A DNA stretch of 64,000 nt from Streptacidiphilus albus JL83 (GCF_000744705.1 NZ_JQML01000001.1:6396017-6460016), one strand, 5' to 3'; counted from the first letter of the stretch, positions 51,983 through 62,177 are shown. The notes: generated by a model not told the origin, from the letters alone. Made by a program: numbers and translations.

Positions 51983-54142
51983 ATGAGCGACATGGAACTG
52001 CGTGCCGAGGCCGATGCTGTGCTGGCCCGTCTGGTGGGGGACGGGAGCGGTACGGCGCGTCTGCGTGAGGACCAGTGGCAGGCGATCGAGGCGCTGGTGG
52101 TGGGTCACCGCCGGGCGCTGGTGGTGCAGCGGACCGGGTGGGGGAAGTCGGCGGTGTACTTCGTCGCCACCTCGATGCTGCGCAAGCGCGGCGCCGGTCC
52201 GACGGTGATCATCTCGCCGCTGCTGGCGCTGATGCGGAACCAGGTGGAGTCGGCCGCGCGCGCCGGGATCGCCGCACGGACGATCAACTCGGCCAACCCG
52301 GAGGAGTGGGACGCGGTCCAGGCGGAGGTCGCGGCCGGGACCGTGGACGTGCTGCTGGTCAGCCCGGAGCGGCTGAACTCGCCCGACTTCCGCGAGTCGG
52401 TACTGCCCCGGCTGGCCGCCACCACCGGCCTGCTGGTGGTGGACGAGGCGCACTGCATCTCGGACTGGGGGCACGACTTCCGCCCGGACTACCGGCGGCT
52501 GCGCACCATGCTGGCGGAGCTGCCGGCCGGGGTGCCGGTGCTGGCCACCACGGCGACGGCGAACGCCCGGGTCACCGCCGACGTGGCCGAGCAGCTGGGC
52601 ACCGGCGGGGACGAGGCCCTGGTGCTGCGCGGGCCGCTGGACCGGGAGAGCCTTCGTCTCGGCGTGCTCCGGCTGCCGGACGCGGCGCACCGGCTGGCCT
52701 GGCTGGGGGAGCGGCTGGGCGAGCTGCCGGGCTCGGGAATCATCTACACGCTGACGGTCGCGGCGGCGGAGGAGGTCGCGGCGTTCCTGCGTCAGCGCGG
52801 CTACCCGGTTGCCTCCTACACCGGGCGGACCGAGAACGCGGACCGGCTGCGGGCCGAGGAGGACCTGCTGGCCAACCGGGTGAAGGCGCTGGTGGCGACC
52901 TCGGCGCTGGGGATGGGTTTCGACAAGCCGGACCTCGGCTTCGTGGTCCACCTGGGGTCGCCCTCGTCCCCGATCGCCTACTACCAGCAGGTCGGCCGCG
53001 CCGGGCGCGGGGTGGACCACGCGGACGTGCTGCTGCTGCCGGGGCGCGAGGACGAGGCGATCTGGGCCTACTTCGCCTCGGTGGGCTTCCCGCCCGAGGA
53101 ACAGGTGCGGCGCACCCTGGCCGCGCTGGAGCAGGCCGGCCGGCCGCTGTCGCTGCCGGCCCTGGAGCCGCTGGTGGAGCTCCGGCGCTCGCGACTGGAG
53201 ACGATGCTCAAGGTCCTGGACGTGGACGGCGCGGTCAAACGGGTGAAGGGCGGCTGGACCGCGACCGGACAGCCGTGGACCTACGACGCGGAGCGGTACG
53301 CCTGGGTCGCCCGGCAGCGGGAGGCCGAGCAGCAGGCGATGCGGGACTACGTGTCGACCACCGAGTGCCGGATGGAGTACCTCCAGCGGCAGCTGGACGA
53401 CGAGAAGGCGGCCCCCTGCGGCCGCTGCGACAACTGCGCCGGGCCCTGGCTCGACGCCGCCGTCTCCTCCGGGGCGCTGGCCGGGGCGGCCGACGAGCTG
53501 GACCGCCCCGGGGTCGAGGTCGAGCCGCGCCGGATGTGGCCCTCGGGCATGCCCGCGGTCGGGGTCGACCTCAAGGGCCGGATCCCGGCGGGCCAGCAGG
53601 CGGCCACCGGCCGGGCGCTGGGCCGGCTGTCCGACATCGGCTGGGGCAACCGGCTGCGCCCGCTGCTCGCGGAGCAGGCGGCGGACGGACCGGTGCCGGA
53701 CGACGTGCTGGCCGCCGTGGTGACGGTGGTGGCCGACTGGGCGCGCTCGCCGGGCGGCTGGGCGGCCGGAGTCCCCGACGCGGCGCCGCGGCCGGTGGGC
53801 ATCGTCGCGATGCCCTCGCGCTCCCGCCCGCAGCTGGTGGGCTCGCTGGCCCAGGGGCTGGCCCGGGTCGGCCGGCTGCCGCTGCTGGGCAGCCTGGCGT
53901 ACACCCCGCAGGCGGGAGTCCACCCGGCGCACCGGAGCAACTCCGCCCAGCGGCTGCGCGCCCTGGCCGCCTCCTTCGCCGTCCCCGAGGAACTCGCCGC
54001 GGCCCTGGCCGCCACCCCGGGGCCGGTGCTGCTGGTGGACGACTGGACCGACTCCGGCTGGACCCTGGCGGTGGGCGCCCGGCTGCTGCGCCAGGCCGGC
54101 GCCGAACAGGTCCTGCCGCTGGTCCTGGCCCTGGCCGGCTAG
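51983..54142 (+). CDS. RecQ-family DNA helicase with phosphoribosyltransferase-like C-terminus
   Basis: This 719-residue 3'-5' helicase has Walker A QRTGWGKSAVYF, IISPLLALMRNQ, the box VVDEAHCISDWGHDFRPDY and ATSALGMGFDKPD. A zinc-binding cysteine set follows (ECRMEY then CGRCDNCAGPW near residues 463-491). The C-terminal 200 residues end with a PRPP-type loop LLVDDWTDSGWTLAVGA, as in type I phosphoribosyltransferases. The ATG at 51983 is preferred to an upstream TTG. It is encoded downstream of a weak PafBC-like element. Confidence 0.92.
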   Translation: MSDMELRAEADAVLARLVGDGSGTARLREDQWQAIEALVVGHRRALVVQRTGWGKSAVYFVATSMLRKRGAGPTVIISPLLALMRNQVESAARAGIAARTINSANPEEWDAVQAEVAAGTVDVLLVSPERLNSPDFRESVLPRLAATTGLLVVDEAHCISDWGHDFRPDYRRLRTMLAELPAGVPVLATTATANARVTADVAEQLGTGGDEALVLRGPLDRESLRLGVLRLPDAAHRLAWLGERLGELPGSGIIYTLTVAAAEEVAAFLRQRGYPVASYTGRTENADRLRAEEDLLANRVKALVATSALGMGFDKPDLGFVVHLGSPSSPIAYYQQVGRAGRGVDHADVLLLPGREDEAIWAYFASVGFPPEEQVRRTLAALEQAGRPLSLPALEPLVELRRSRLETMLKVLDVDGAVKRVKGGWTATGQPWTYDAERYAWVARQREAEQQAMRDYVSTTECRMEYLQRQLDDEKAAPCGRCDNCAGPWLDAAVSSGALAGAADELDRPGVEVEPRRMWPSGMPAVGVDLKGRIPAGQQAATGRALGRLSDIGWGNRLRPLLAEQAADGPVPDDVLAAVVTVVADWARSPGGWAAGVPDAAPRPVGIVAMPSRSRPQLVGSLAQGLARVGRLPLLGSLAYTPQAGVHPAHRSNSAQRLRALAASFAVPEELAAALAATPGPVLLVDDWTDSGWTLAVGARLLRQAGAEQVLPLVLALAG

Positions 54143-54238
54143 CCGGGGCGGGGCAGCGGGCTCCGGCGGCCGGCCGGGGCGGGCGGCGCGGCGGGGGTCA
54201 GCGGGGGCCGAGCCGACTCCAGTTCCTGGGCCCACCAG

Positions 54239-54427
54239 GACGTCGCGGTGGGCGGCTTCGACGACTCCAGCATCGCCGCGGCCACCCGCCCGGGGCTGAC
54301 GACGGTCCGTCAGCCCCGGGACCGGATCAGTGCGGAGATGGTCCGGCTGCTGCTGTCGCTGATCGCCGGCGAGCCGCCGGCCTCGGTGATCCTGCCGACG
54401 GAGCTGGTGCGGCGCGGCTCGGCGTGA
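54239..54427 (+). pseudogene. Relic of a LacI-family regulator (C-terminal 62 residues only)
   Basis: An open frame ending TGA at 54427 encodes DVAVGGFDDSSIAAATRPGL followed by TTVRQPRDRISAEMVRLLL and ending in VILPTELVRRGSA, which is the effector-domain end of LacI/GalR repressors. Nothing upstream resembles the rest of a LacI protein and there is no start codon with a ribosome binding site. Homology begins at about 54236. It is the remnant of a deleted or replaced gene next to recQ. Confidence 0.8.
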
Positions 54428-54449
54428 GCGGGACCCCTGCCCGGTTGGC

Positions 54450-54485
54450 CACGGGTGAAGCAGGAACGGTTCTGCTTCACCCGTG
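54450..54485. terminator. Hairpin terminator before the DUF4192 gene
   Basis: A perfect 14-bp stem built on CACGGGTGAAGCAG with an eight-base loop lies 23 bp after the LacI relic and 91 bp before the next gene start. It probably ends transcription from recQ. Confidence 0.75.
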
Positions 54486-54575
54486 CGGGTGGCGGAGTTT
54501 TCCACAGCCGCCGATTCGTCCACAGGTGGCGCCGAACGGACGGGCGGTGTCGGCCGTCGGCCCGAAGCTCGACCC

Positions 54576-55736
54576 ATGAACGAGAACCCGCGCACCCCCG
54601 CCCGCTCCTCCTTCGAGCACCCCGTCGTCCGGATGCGGACCCCCGCCGACATGGTCGACGCCCTGCCCTACCTGCTCGGCTTCTTCCCCAACGACAGCAT
54701 CGTGGCCCTCGGCCTCCAGGGGCCGCGCCGCAGCCAGGGCGGCACGGTCCGGGTCGACATCCCCGAGCCCGGCGCCTGGCCGCGCGCGGCCGAGGAGGTC
54801 GCCCGATTCCTGGTGGCGCTCTCCGAGCACCGCGACCGCCGTCCGGACGCCGTGATCGTCTACCTGTGCCGCGACCCCGCCCCGGGGCAGTCCGGTCAGG
54901 AGACCGCCGAGGGGCTGCGTCCGCTGGCCCTCGCCCTGGCCGAGGCCTTCGCGGCGGTCGGCATCCCGGTCCACGAGTCGCTCTGCGTCGTGGACGGCCA
55001 CTGGTGGTCCTTCAGCTGCGGGGACGCCCGCTGCTGCGATCCCGGCGGTACGCCGGTCGACCGCCCCGGCAGCACACCGCCGGTCGCGGCGGCCGCCGCC
55101 TACGCCGGCATCCAGCTCCGGGGGAGTCTGAAGGCACTGCAGCAGGCCCTCGACCCGGAGGGCGCGCCGACCGCCGAGGCCCAACTGCAGGCCTTCGAGG
55201 AGGCGGTCCCGGCACTGGTCGAGGAACTCCTCCGGAGCGGCGGCCGGGAGGCCGTCCGGCGGCGCACCAACGAACTGGTGGACATTGCCGTCGCCCGGTT
55301 CCGGGCGGGCGCCGAGGACCTTCCGGTCGCCGAGGCGGCCCGGCTGATCCTCGGGCTCCAGGACCGGCTGGCCCGGGACCGGGCCGCGGAATGGCTCGAC
55401 CCGCCCGACGTCGAGCACGCCCAGCGGCTCTGGCGGTTCCTGGCCCGGCGCTGCGCCGTGCCCTTCGACAGCCATGCGGCGGCCCCGCTCGCCCTGCTCG
55501 GCTGGACGGCCTGGGTGACCGGCGACACGGTCACCGCCCGGGTCGCGCTCGGTCGGGCCCTGGTGGCCGACCCGGACTACACCTTCGCCCAACTGCTCTA
55601 CGAGGCGGTCAACACCGGCGCCGAACCGCGCTCGCTGTGCGCGACGCTCAGGGCGGAGCGCCGGGCCCGGCAGCGGCGGGCCAGGCGTCCCGCCGGTCGC
55701 AGACGGGTGCTGCGCGGGCCCCGGGTGCGGAGCTGA
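54576..55736 (+). CDS. DUF4192 domain protein
   Basis: This 386-residue protein matches the actinobacterial DUF4192 family: the start RMRTPADMVDALPYLLGFFPNDSIVAL, a VYLCRD segment, the SLCVVDGHWWSFSCGDARCC block with several cysteines, and the C-terminal helical repeat region GWTAWVTGDTVTARVALGRAL. Function is unknown. The last 35 residues are strongly basic (RRARQRRARRPAGRRR), which could contact nucleic acid. The ATG at 54576 gives the conserved start. Confidence 0.88.
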   Translation: MNENPRTPARSSFEHPVVRMRTPADMVDALPYLLGFFPNDSIVALGLQGPRRSQGGTVRVDIPEPGAWPRAAEEVARFLVALSEHRDRRPDAVIVYLCRDPAPGQSGQETAEGLRPLALALAEAFAAVGIPVHESLCVVDGHWWSFSCGDARCCDPGGTPVDRPGSTPPVAAAAAYAGIQLRGSLKALQQALDPEGAPTAEAQLQAFEEAVPALVEELLRSGGREAVRRRTNELVDIAVARFRAGAEDLPVAEAARLILGLQDRLARDRAAEWLDPPDVEHAQRLWRFLARRCAVPFDSHAAAPLALLGWTAWVTGDTVTARVALGRALVADPDYTFAQLLYEAVNTGAEPRSLCATLRAERRARQRRARRPAGRRRVLRGPRVRS

Positions 55737-55822
55737 GCGTGCCCCGGCGGCGTCCCGGCGGGCCCGCGCCCGGCCGGGGCGGTAGTCCGCTCGGACGGAA
55801 CTCGGACCCGGGGAGCTGTTTA

Positions 55823-55844
55823 TCGTCACAGCGACGACTAGGAT
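55823..55844 (+). promoter_or_regulatory. Promoter of the NUDIX regulator with inverted repeat
   Basis: TAGGAT (55839-55844) lies eight bases before the ATG, giving a leaderless message. TCGTC-N5-GACGA (55823-55837) fills the space just upstream of the -10 and is a candidate operator, possibly for the NUDIX protein itself. Confidence 0.5.
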
Positions 55845-55851
55845 CGACCCC

Positions 55852-56598
55852 ATGTCGCGTTACGATCCGTCGGCCTTCCCCCCATTCGCGGTCACGGTCG
55901 ACCTGGTGGTGTTGACCGTGCGCGATCATGCGCTGTGCGCTCTGATGGTGCGCCGCGGCGAGCCTCCCTACCAGGGCTTCTGGGCCCTGCCGGGCGGATT
56001 CGTGCGCCCGGACGAGGGGCTGATCGAGGCCGCCGCCCGGGAGCTCGCGGAGGAGACCGGGCTGCGCACCCACGGCGCGCCCGGGCAGGGTCCCGGCGTC
56101 GGGGCCCACCTGGAGCAGCTGGCCACCTACGGCGACCCGCAGCGTGACCCGCGGATGCGTGTGGTCAGCGTCGCCCATCTGGCGCTCGCCCCCGACCTGC
56201 CCACCCCCCGCCCCGGCGGGGACGTCCGCAGCGCCCGCTGGGCCCCGGTCGAGGAGCTGCTCGGCAGCGGCAAGGACGACGGGCTGCTGCTGGCCTTCGA
56301 CCACACCCGGATCCTCGCGGACGGGGTGGAGCGGGCCCGCTCCAAGATCGAGTACTCCTCGCTCGCCACCGCGTTCTGCCCGGAGGAGTTCACCGTCGGG
56401 GAGCTGCGCCGGGTCTACGAGTCCGTCTGGGGCGTCGCCCTCGACCCGCGGAACTTCCACCGCAAGGTCACCGGCACCCCCGGCTTCCTGGTCCCGGCCG
56501 GCGGTACGACCACCCGCCAGGGCGGACGTCCGGCCCAGCTGTTCCGCGCCGGGAGCGCGACCGTGCTGAACCCCCCGATGCTCCGCCCGGAGAACTGA
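55852..56598 (+). CDS. NUDIX hydrolase with winged-helix C-terminus (NrtR-like)
   Basis: The N-terminal NUDIX domain has the full box GGFVRPDEGLIEAAARELAEETGL in the GX5EX7REUXEEXGU pattern, so pyrophosphatase residues are intact. The C-terminal part (about 150-248: ATAFCPEEFTVGELRRVYES then NFHRKVTGTPGFL) matches the winged helix of NrtR-type regulators, which sense ADP-ribose or NAD intermediates. It is therefore probably a DNA-binding regulator. The nearest genes downstream are an ABC pair and whiH. Length is 248 residues. Confidence 0.9.
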   Translation: MSRYDPSAFPPFAVTVDLVVLTVRDHALCALMVRRGEPPYQGFWALPGGFVRPDEGLIEAAARELAEETGLRTHGAPGQGPGVGAHLEQLATYGDPQRDPRMRVVSVAHLALAPDLPTPRPGGDVRSARWAPVEELLGSGKDDGLLLAFDHTRILADGVERARSKIEYSSLATAFCPEEFTVGELRRVYESVWGVALDPRNFHRKVTGTPGFLVPAGGTTTRQGGRPAQLFRAGSATVLNPPMLRPEN

Positions 56599-56730
56599 CG
56601 CGGGAGCGGGCTCCCGGCCGACGGTGTCAACGCGCCGTAGACGGCAATACCACGCACGGTGACGGCGCCGGTCTATGGTGCTGGCTACGGGGACGTCCGG
56701 CTCCCCGCCGACGCGGGGGTGATCCTCTCC

Positions 56731-57963
56731 ATGTTCCAGGCGATCGGGCTGACCAAGAGCTACCGCCGGGGCCGTCCTCCGGCGCTGCTCGACCTCTCCT
56801 TCGACGCGCGGCAGGGGCAGGTCACCGCACTGCTGGGCCCGGTGGGCTCGGGCCGGACCACCGCGCTGCTGCTCGCCCTCGGGCTGGAGCGCGGCCGGGG
56901 TGCGGCGCTCTTCGACGGCCGCCCCTACCGCCGGATCCGCTGCCCCGAGCGCGAGGTCGGGGTGGTCCTGTCCGAGCACGACCGTCCGCCGCGCCACCCC
57001 GACCGCCGGGCCCGGGGGCACCTGCGGATGCTCGCGGCGGCGGCCGGGGTCCCGGCCCGGCGGGCCGAGCAGATGCTGGAGCAGACCCGGCTGGTCGGGG
57101 CCGGCGAGCACCGGCTGCGCACCTTCTCGCCCGGGATGAACCGGCGGCTGGCCCTGGCCGAGGCGCTGCTCGGCGATCCGCGCACGCTGCTGCTGGACGA
57201 GCCGACGCAGGACCTCTCGCCCAAGAACTGCGAGTGGTTCCACGCCGTACTCCGGGCTTTCGCCGCCGGGGGCGGCACCGTCCTGGTCACCGTGCGCAGC
57301 CCGCAGGAGGCGGCGGCGCTGGCGGACCGGGTGGTCACCCTGGAGCACGGGCGGCTGCTGGCCGACCAGCCGGTGGCGGAGTTCCTGCGGACCCGGCTGC
57401 ACGACGAGGTGTCGGTGGCCGGTCCCCGGATCGGCCGACTGGCCGACCTGCTCACCCAGTCGGGCGCCCAGGTCCGCCGGGAGGGCGGTGCCCGGATCTC
57501 GGTCGGCGGGGTCAGCCGGACCGAGATCGGCGAGTTGGCCTTCCGGCACGGCATCCTGCTGCACGAGCTCGCGGACCGTCCCGGCACCGTCTCCGCCGAG
57601 CCGACCGCGGTCGCGCCGGCGACGGAGGCGCCGGAGGCGGTCGCGGCTCCGCCCGCCGGGGTCGGGATCCCCGCCGGGCAGCGCGCGGAGCAGCGGCACT
57701 CGCGACTGCAGCCGGTGCGCCAGTCCACCCGGACCTCCGTCGGGCCGCCGGCCCGGCAGCCCGCCGAGACCGCCCAGCCCGTCCAGTCAACCCGGCCCGC
57801 CGAGGAAGTGGCGCAGCTGGCGCAGGTGGTTCCGCAGGCGACCGACAGCGAGACCGGCGAGACCGTGGTCGTGCTGACGCCCGGTGCGGTCGTGTCGGCC
57901 TCGGTCGTCGTCCAGCAGCCCGCCGCCGGACCCCGCACCAGTTCCGCAGGAGACGTCCAGTGA
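56731..57963 (+). CDS. ABC transporter ATPase with substituted Walker A lysine
   Basis: The domain order is that of CcmA-type ATPases, beginning MFQAIGLTKSYRRGRPPALL. Several catalytic positions are altered: Walker A is GPVGSGRTTAL with arginine for lysine, the Q-loop region GVVLSEHDRPPRHP lacks the glutamine, the signature is FSPGMNRR, and the switch histidine is arginine (VTVRSPQEAAAL). Walker B (LLLDEP) is kept. A 100-residue Ala/Pro/Gln-rich tail follows the ATPase domain. The ATG at 56731 gives the family start; the upstream GTG codons at 56659 and 56719 are less likely. The stop overlaps the permease GTG. Confidence 0.85.
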   Translation: MFQAIGLTKSYRRGRPPALLDLSFDARQGQVTALLGPVGSGRTTALLLALGLERGRGAALFDGRPYRRIRCPEREVGVVLSEHDRPPRHPDRRARGHLRMLAAAAGVPARRAEQMLEQTRLVGAGEHRLRTFSPGMNRRLALAEALLGDPRTLLLDEPTQDLSPKNCEWFHAVLRAFAAGGGTVLVTVRSPQEAAALADRVVTLEHGRLLADQPVAEFLRTRLHDEVSVAGPRIGRLADLLTQSGAQVRREGGARISVGGVSRTEIGELAFRHGILLHELADRPGTVSAEPTAVAPATEAPEAVAAPPAGVGIPAGQRAEQRHSRLQPVRQSTRTSVGPPARQPAETAQPVQSTRPAEEVAQLAQVVPQATDSETGETVVVLTPGAVVSASVVVQQPAAGPRTSSAGDVQ

Positions 57964-58742
57964 AGGCCCTGACCTACGAGCGCCGCCGACTCACCGGCGT
58001 CCGCTCCACCTGGTTGATCGTCCTCGCCGTGCTGGTGCTGGATGCCGCGCTGGCCGAGGTGACCGTGCGGCAGGCGGCGCTGGCCGAACCGGTCCGGGTG
58101 CTGACCGCCGGCGTGCCGCTGCTGCCCCTGCCGCTGGCAGCGATCGGCGCGGGTGCGCTCGGCGCGCTCTCCTACGGCCACGAGATCCGCTATCCGGGAC
58201 TGCGCCCGCTGCTGCTCGCCCCCCGGCGCCGGCTCGCCCTGCTGCTCGCCAAGCTCACGGTGATCGGCGTCGTCTCGGCCCTGCTGGCCCTGGCGACGCT
58301 CACCCTCGACGCCGTTCTGCTGCACCTGGCCGGCGATGCCGGGGCCTTCGAACACGCGCTCCTGCACGGCCGCTTCCCGCAGGCGCTGGCCGGCTTCGTC
58401 GCCCTGGTGGTGGCCGGCGGCTGGATCGGCCTGCTGGCGGCCGGGCTGCTGCGCAGCGCCGCCGCCGGGCTGCTGGTCCTGGTCGCGCTCCCACTGCTGG
58501 TCGAACCGGTGCTCAGCCTCCTGCGCGGGGACGCCCTGCTGCCGCCGCGGGGGCTGGGGCTGTCCCGGTTGCACGCCTTCTACCCGGTCGACACCCGGCA
58601 CGCGTGGTTCTACGGCCCGCTCAGCGGTCTGCGCGGCGCCCTGCCGCTGTCCTCGGTCGCCCTGGCCACGCTCGTCGCCGCACCGGTGCTGGTGCTGCTG
58701 ACCGGCTACCTGCTGCTGCTCCCGCGCCGACGCGGCATCTGA
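57960..58742 (+). CDS. ABC transporter permease (partner of the whiH-linked ATPase)
   Basis: This 260-residue membrane protein has about six helices, beginning KALTYERRRLTGVRSTWL, the usual cytoplasmic lead-in of ABC-2-type permeases. GALSYGHEIRYPGLRPLLLAPRRR is the coupling-helix region contacting the ATPase. The GTG overlaps the ATPase stop by four bases. The pair would move an unknown substrate, if the ATPase works. whiH follows in the same direction after 177 bp. Confidence 0.87.
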   Translation: MKALTYERRRLTGVRSTWLIVLAVLVLDAALAEVTVRQAALAEPVRVLTAGVPLLPLPLAAIGAGALGALSYGHEIRYPGLRPLLLAPRRRLALLLAKLTVIGVVSALLALATLTLDAVLLHLAGDAGAFEHALLHGRFPQALAGFVALVVAGGWIGLLAAGLLRSAAAGLLVLVALPLLVEPVLSLLRGDALLPPRGLGLSRLHAFYPVDTRHAWFYGPLSGLRGALPLSSVALATLVAAPVLVLLTGYLLLLPRRRGI

Positions 58743-58858
58743 GCGGAGCCCCGCCGGGTCACCGCGAATGACCCGGTGAACATATGTGCGGGGGCTTGTG
58801 GGGGTCGGGGACGATCCATCCGGATATGACGTCAATTATGTAGAGACGGGCGATCACC

Positions 58859-58881
58859 CTTTCGTGTGCTTTTCACGAAAG
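58859..58881. promoter_or_regulatory. Inverted repeat CTTTCGTG-N7-CACGAAAG upstream of whiH
   Basis: Perfect eight-base arms with a TGCTTTT spacer lie 39 bp before the whiH start. A GntR-family protein bound here could repress its own gene. WhiH autoregulation is reported in S. coelicolor, but the site sequence is not something I can confirm. Confidence 0.55.
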
Positions 58882-58919
58882 TCCTCAAGCTGAGGCGCGC
58901 GAAGGCCGACAAAGGAGAG

Positions 58920-59825
58920 GTGAGTACCGTTGCGCATCCCCCCATGACCACCGCCCGCCTGTCCGAGACGTCCCGCTCCGGACTCGGCGAGCTGGACCGC
59001 TTCCCCGTCGGCGAACGCACTGCCGAGCGGGCCTTCCCCGAGCGCGGCACGCCCGGACCCTCCCCCCGCTGGGACGCTCCCGAACCGGAGCTCGGCCGCG
59101 CCCGCCGCTCCTCGGGCAGCCGGGGCCGAGGGCTGCACGGGCAGCTCGTCCAGCAGCTCGGACAGATGATCGTCTCCGGCGACCTCGGGGCCGACCGCCC
59201 GCTGGTGCCCGAGGAGATCGGCCAGCGCTTCGAGGTGTCCCGCACCGTCGTCCGCGAGTCGCTGCGGGTGCTGGAGGCCAAGGGGTTGGTCAGCGCCCGC
59301 CCCAACGTCGGGACCCGGGTGCGTCCGGTGGCGGACTGGAACCTGCTCGACCCGGACATCATCGAGTGGCGCGCCTACGGGCCGCAGCGCGACGACCAGC
59401 GCCGGGAGCTCTTCGAGCTGCGCTGGGCCATCGAGCCGCTGGCCGCCCGGCTGGCCGCGGGCCACGGCCGGGACGAGATCCACCAGCGGATGGTGGACAT
59501 GACCGAGATCATGAGCCACGCCGCCGAGCAGGCCGACCAGGTCACCTTCAGCCGGGCCGACACCGAGTTCCACACCCTGCTGCTGGAGCTCTCCGGCAAC
59601 CGGATGCTGGAGCACCTGGCCGGGATCGTCGGTTCCGCGCTCAATGTCTCCGGCGGCCCGATCACCTCCTGCGAGCGGCCCTCCGAGCCCTCGGTCGGAC
59701 TCCACACCCGGCTGGTCGACGCGCTGGGGACCGGCGACGGGACCGCCGCCGAGGCGGCGATGCGGGCGCTGCTCACCGTCCACCCCGAGGTCGACCATGT
59801 GGTCCCGGCGCCGCGCGAGCACTGA
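58920..59825 (+). CDS. whiH: Sporulation regulator WhiH (GntR/FadR family)
   Basis: WhiH is needed for septation of aerial hyphae in streptomycetes. The 301-residue protein has a 55-residue N-terminal region, a GntR winged helix (LGQMIVSGDLGADRPLVPEE, then EVSRTVVRESLRVLEAKGL) and an FCD ligand-binding domain containing RWAIEPLAARLAA and histidines in EFHTLLLELSGN and GLHTRLVDAL. Position just before hrdB matches the known whiH locus. AAAGGAGAGG overlaps the GTG at 58920; the other possible starts are a TTG three codons later and an upstream ATG without a site. Confidence 0.92.
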   Translation: MSTVAHPPMTTARLSETSRSGLGELDRFPVGERTAERAFPERGTPGPSPRWDAPEPELGRARRSSGSRGRGLHGQLVQQLGQMIVSGDLGADRPLVPEEIGQRFEVSRTVVRESLRVLEAKGLVSARPNVGTRVRPVADWNLLDPDIIEWRAYGPQRDDQRRELFELRWAIEPLAARLAAGHGRDEIHQRMVDMTEIMSHAAEQADQVTFSRADTEFHTLLLELSGNRMLEHLAGIVGSALNVSGGPITSCERPSEPSVGLHTRLVDALGTGDGTAAEAAMRALLTVHPEVDHVVPAPREH

Positions 59826-60019
59826 GCCGCGACCACCGCACCCGGCGTCCCAGGCCGGGCCCGACCGACCGGGCCCGGAACGCCCGCCGCCGGCCCACCC
59901 CGGTACCGCTGCCCGTTCCTCGCCGCCGCCAGCTCTTCGAACAGATCGAACACCGGGGCCTCCGCCCCACCCGAGACCGTCGTCCCACTCACCGGGCGGC
60001 GGTCTCCGGCGTTCCCGGC

Positions 60020-60150
60020 CCCGACGGCCCGACCGCCCCGACGGCCCGACGGCCCGACCGCCCCGATGGCCCCACCGCCCTGACGGCCCGAGCACGCTGA
60101 CGGCCCGAGCACGCTGACGGTCCGACCGACCCTGGGGGCCCGACCGACCT
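60020..60150. repeat. Irregular GACGGCCCGAC tandem repeats between whiH and hrdB
   Basis: The 668-bp whiH-hrdB gap starts with about 200 bp of unremarkable GC-rich sequence, then this array of related units (for example CTGACGGCCCGAGCACG twice at 60080-60113). No protein-like ORF fits. From 60247 onward the region holds the hrdB promoter and leader. Confidence 0.75.
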
Positions 60151-60246
60151 GCGGTGCGTCAACCTCGCGCCCCGCCGATTGCTCCACTCGGCTTCCGCCC
60201 GCGCCCGCCCTCCCGGGAGCGGGCGTCACTGGATCGGGCGACGGGC

Positions 60247-60272
60247 GGAATGAGATTCCATCGTTCGGCGTT
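60247..60272 (+). promoter_or_regulatory. SigR-type promoter of hrdB
   Basis: GGAAT, exactly 18 bases, then GTT matches the SigR consensus GGAAT-N18/19-GTT. S. coelicolor hrdB has a SigR-dependent second promoter, so thiol-oxidative stress probably raises hrdB expression here too. It lies about 220 bp before the start codon. Confidence 0.8.
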
Positions 60273-60449
60273 GAGGGGGGTACTCCTAGGGCGGAGAGTG
60301 TGACCTGCGCCACGAAAGCGGGGCGTAACACTTCTCCCCGCACAGCGATGTGTACGGAGGTGGCCTTTGGAGGGAAGTCCTTCGGACGTCCCTCTGCACC
60401 ACACAGGTACCACTCCAGCAGTTTGATCCTCAGTTTTCCAGAACCTGCC

Positions 60450-60487
60450 CCTCTCGGGCGGGTTTCTGTCCACTCACGTCCGAGAGG
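60450..60487 (+). promoter_or_regulatory. Leader hairpin covering the hrdB ribosome binding site
   Basis: CCTCTCGG (60450-60457) is perfectly complementary to CCGAGAGG (60480-60487), which contains the GAGAGG ribosome binding site six bases before the hrdB GTG. The 22-nt loop is long, but a folded leader would hide the binding site. Confidence 0.5.
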
Positions 60488-60493
60488 TTGTTC

Positions 60494-62110
<1,617 letters not shown>

Positions 62111-62127
62111 TCCCTCGCGATCACCGA

Positions 62128-62177
62128 CCGAAGGGCCGGGGCCCGGAGCCGAGTGCTCCGGGCCCCCGGCCCTTCGG
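62128..62177 (+). terminator. Terminator after hrdB
   Basis: A stem of about 22 bp with one bulged base, starting CCGAAGGGCCGGGG and ending CCCCGGCCCTTCGG, closes a CCGAGT-type loop 18 bp after the stop codon. Confidence 0.85.

Noticed and set aside
58832-58856. A WhiG-type promoter (TCAA...GGCGATCA) before whiH
   Set aside because: The -10 match is 6 of 8 but the spacer is only 13 bases, shorter than known WhiG promoters, so I do not annotate it.
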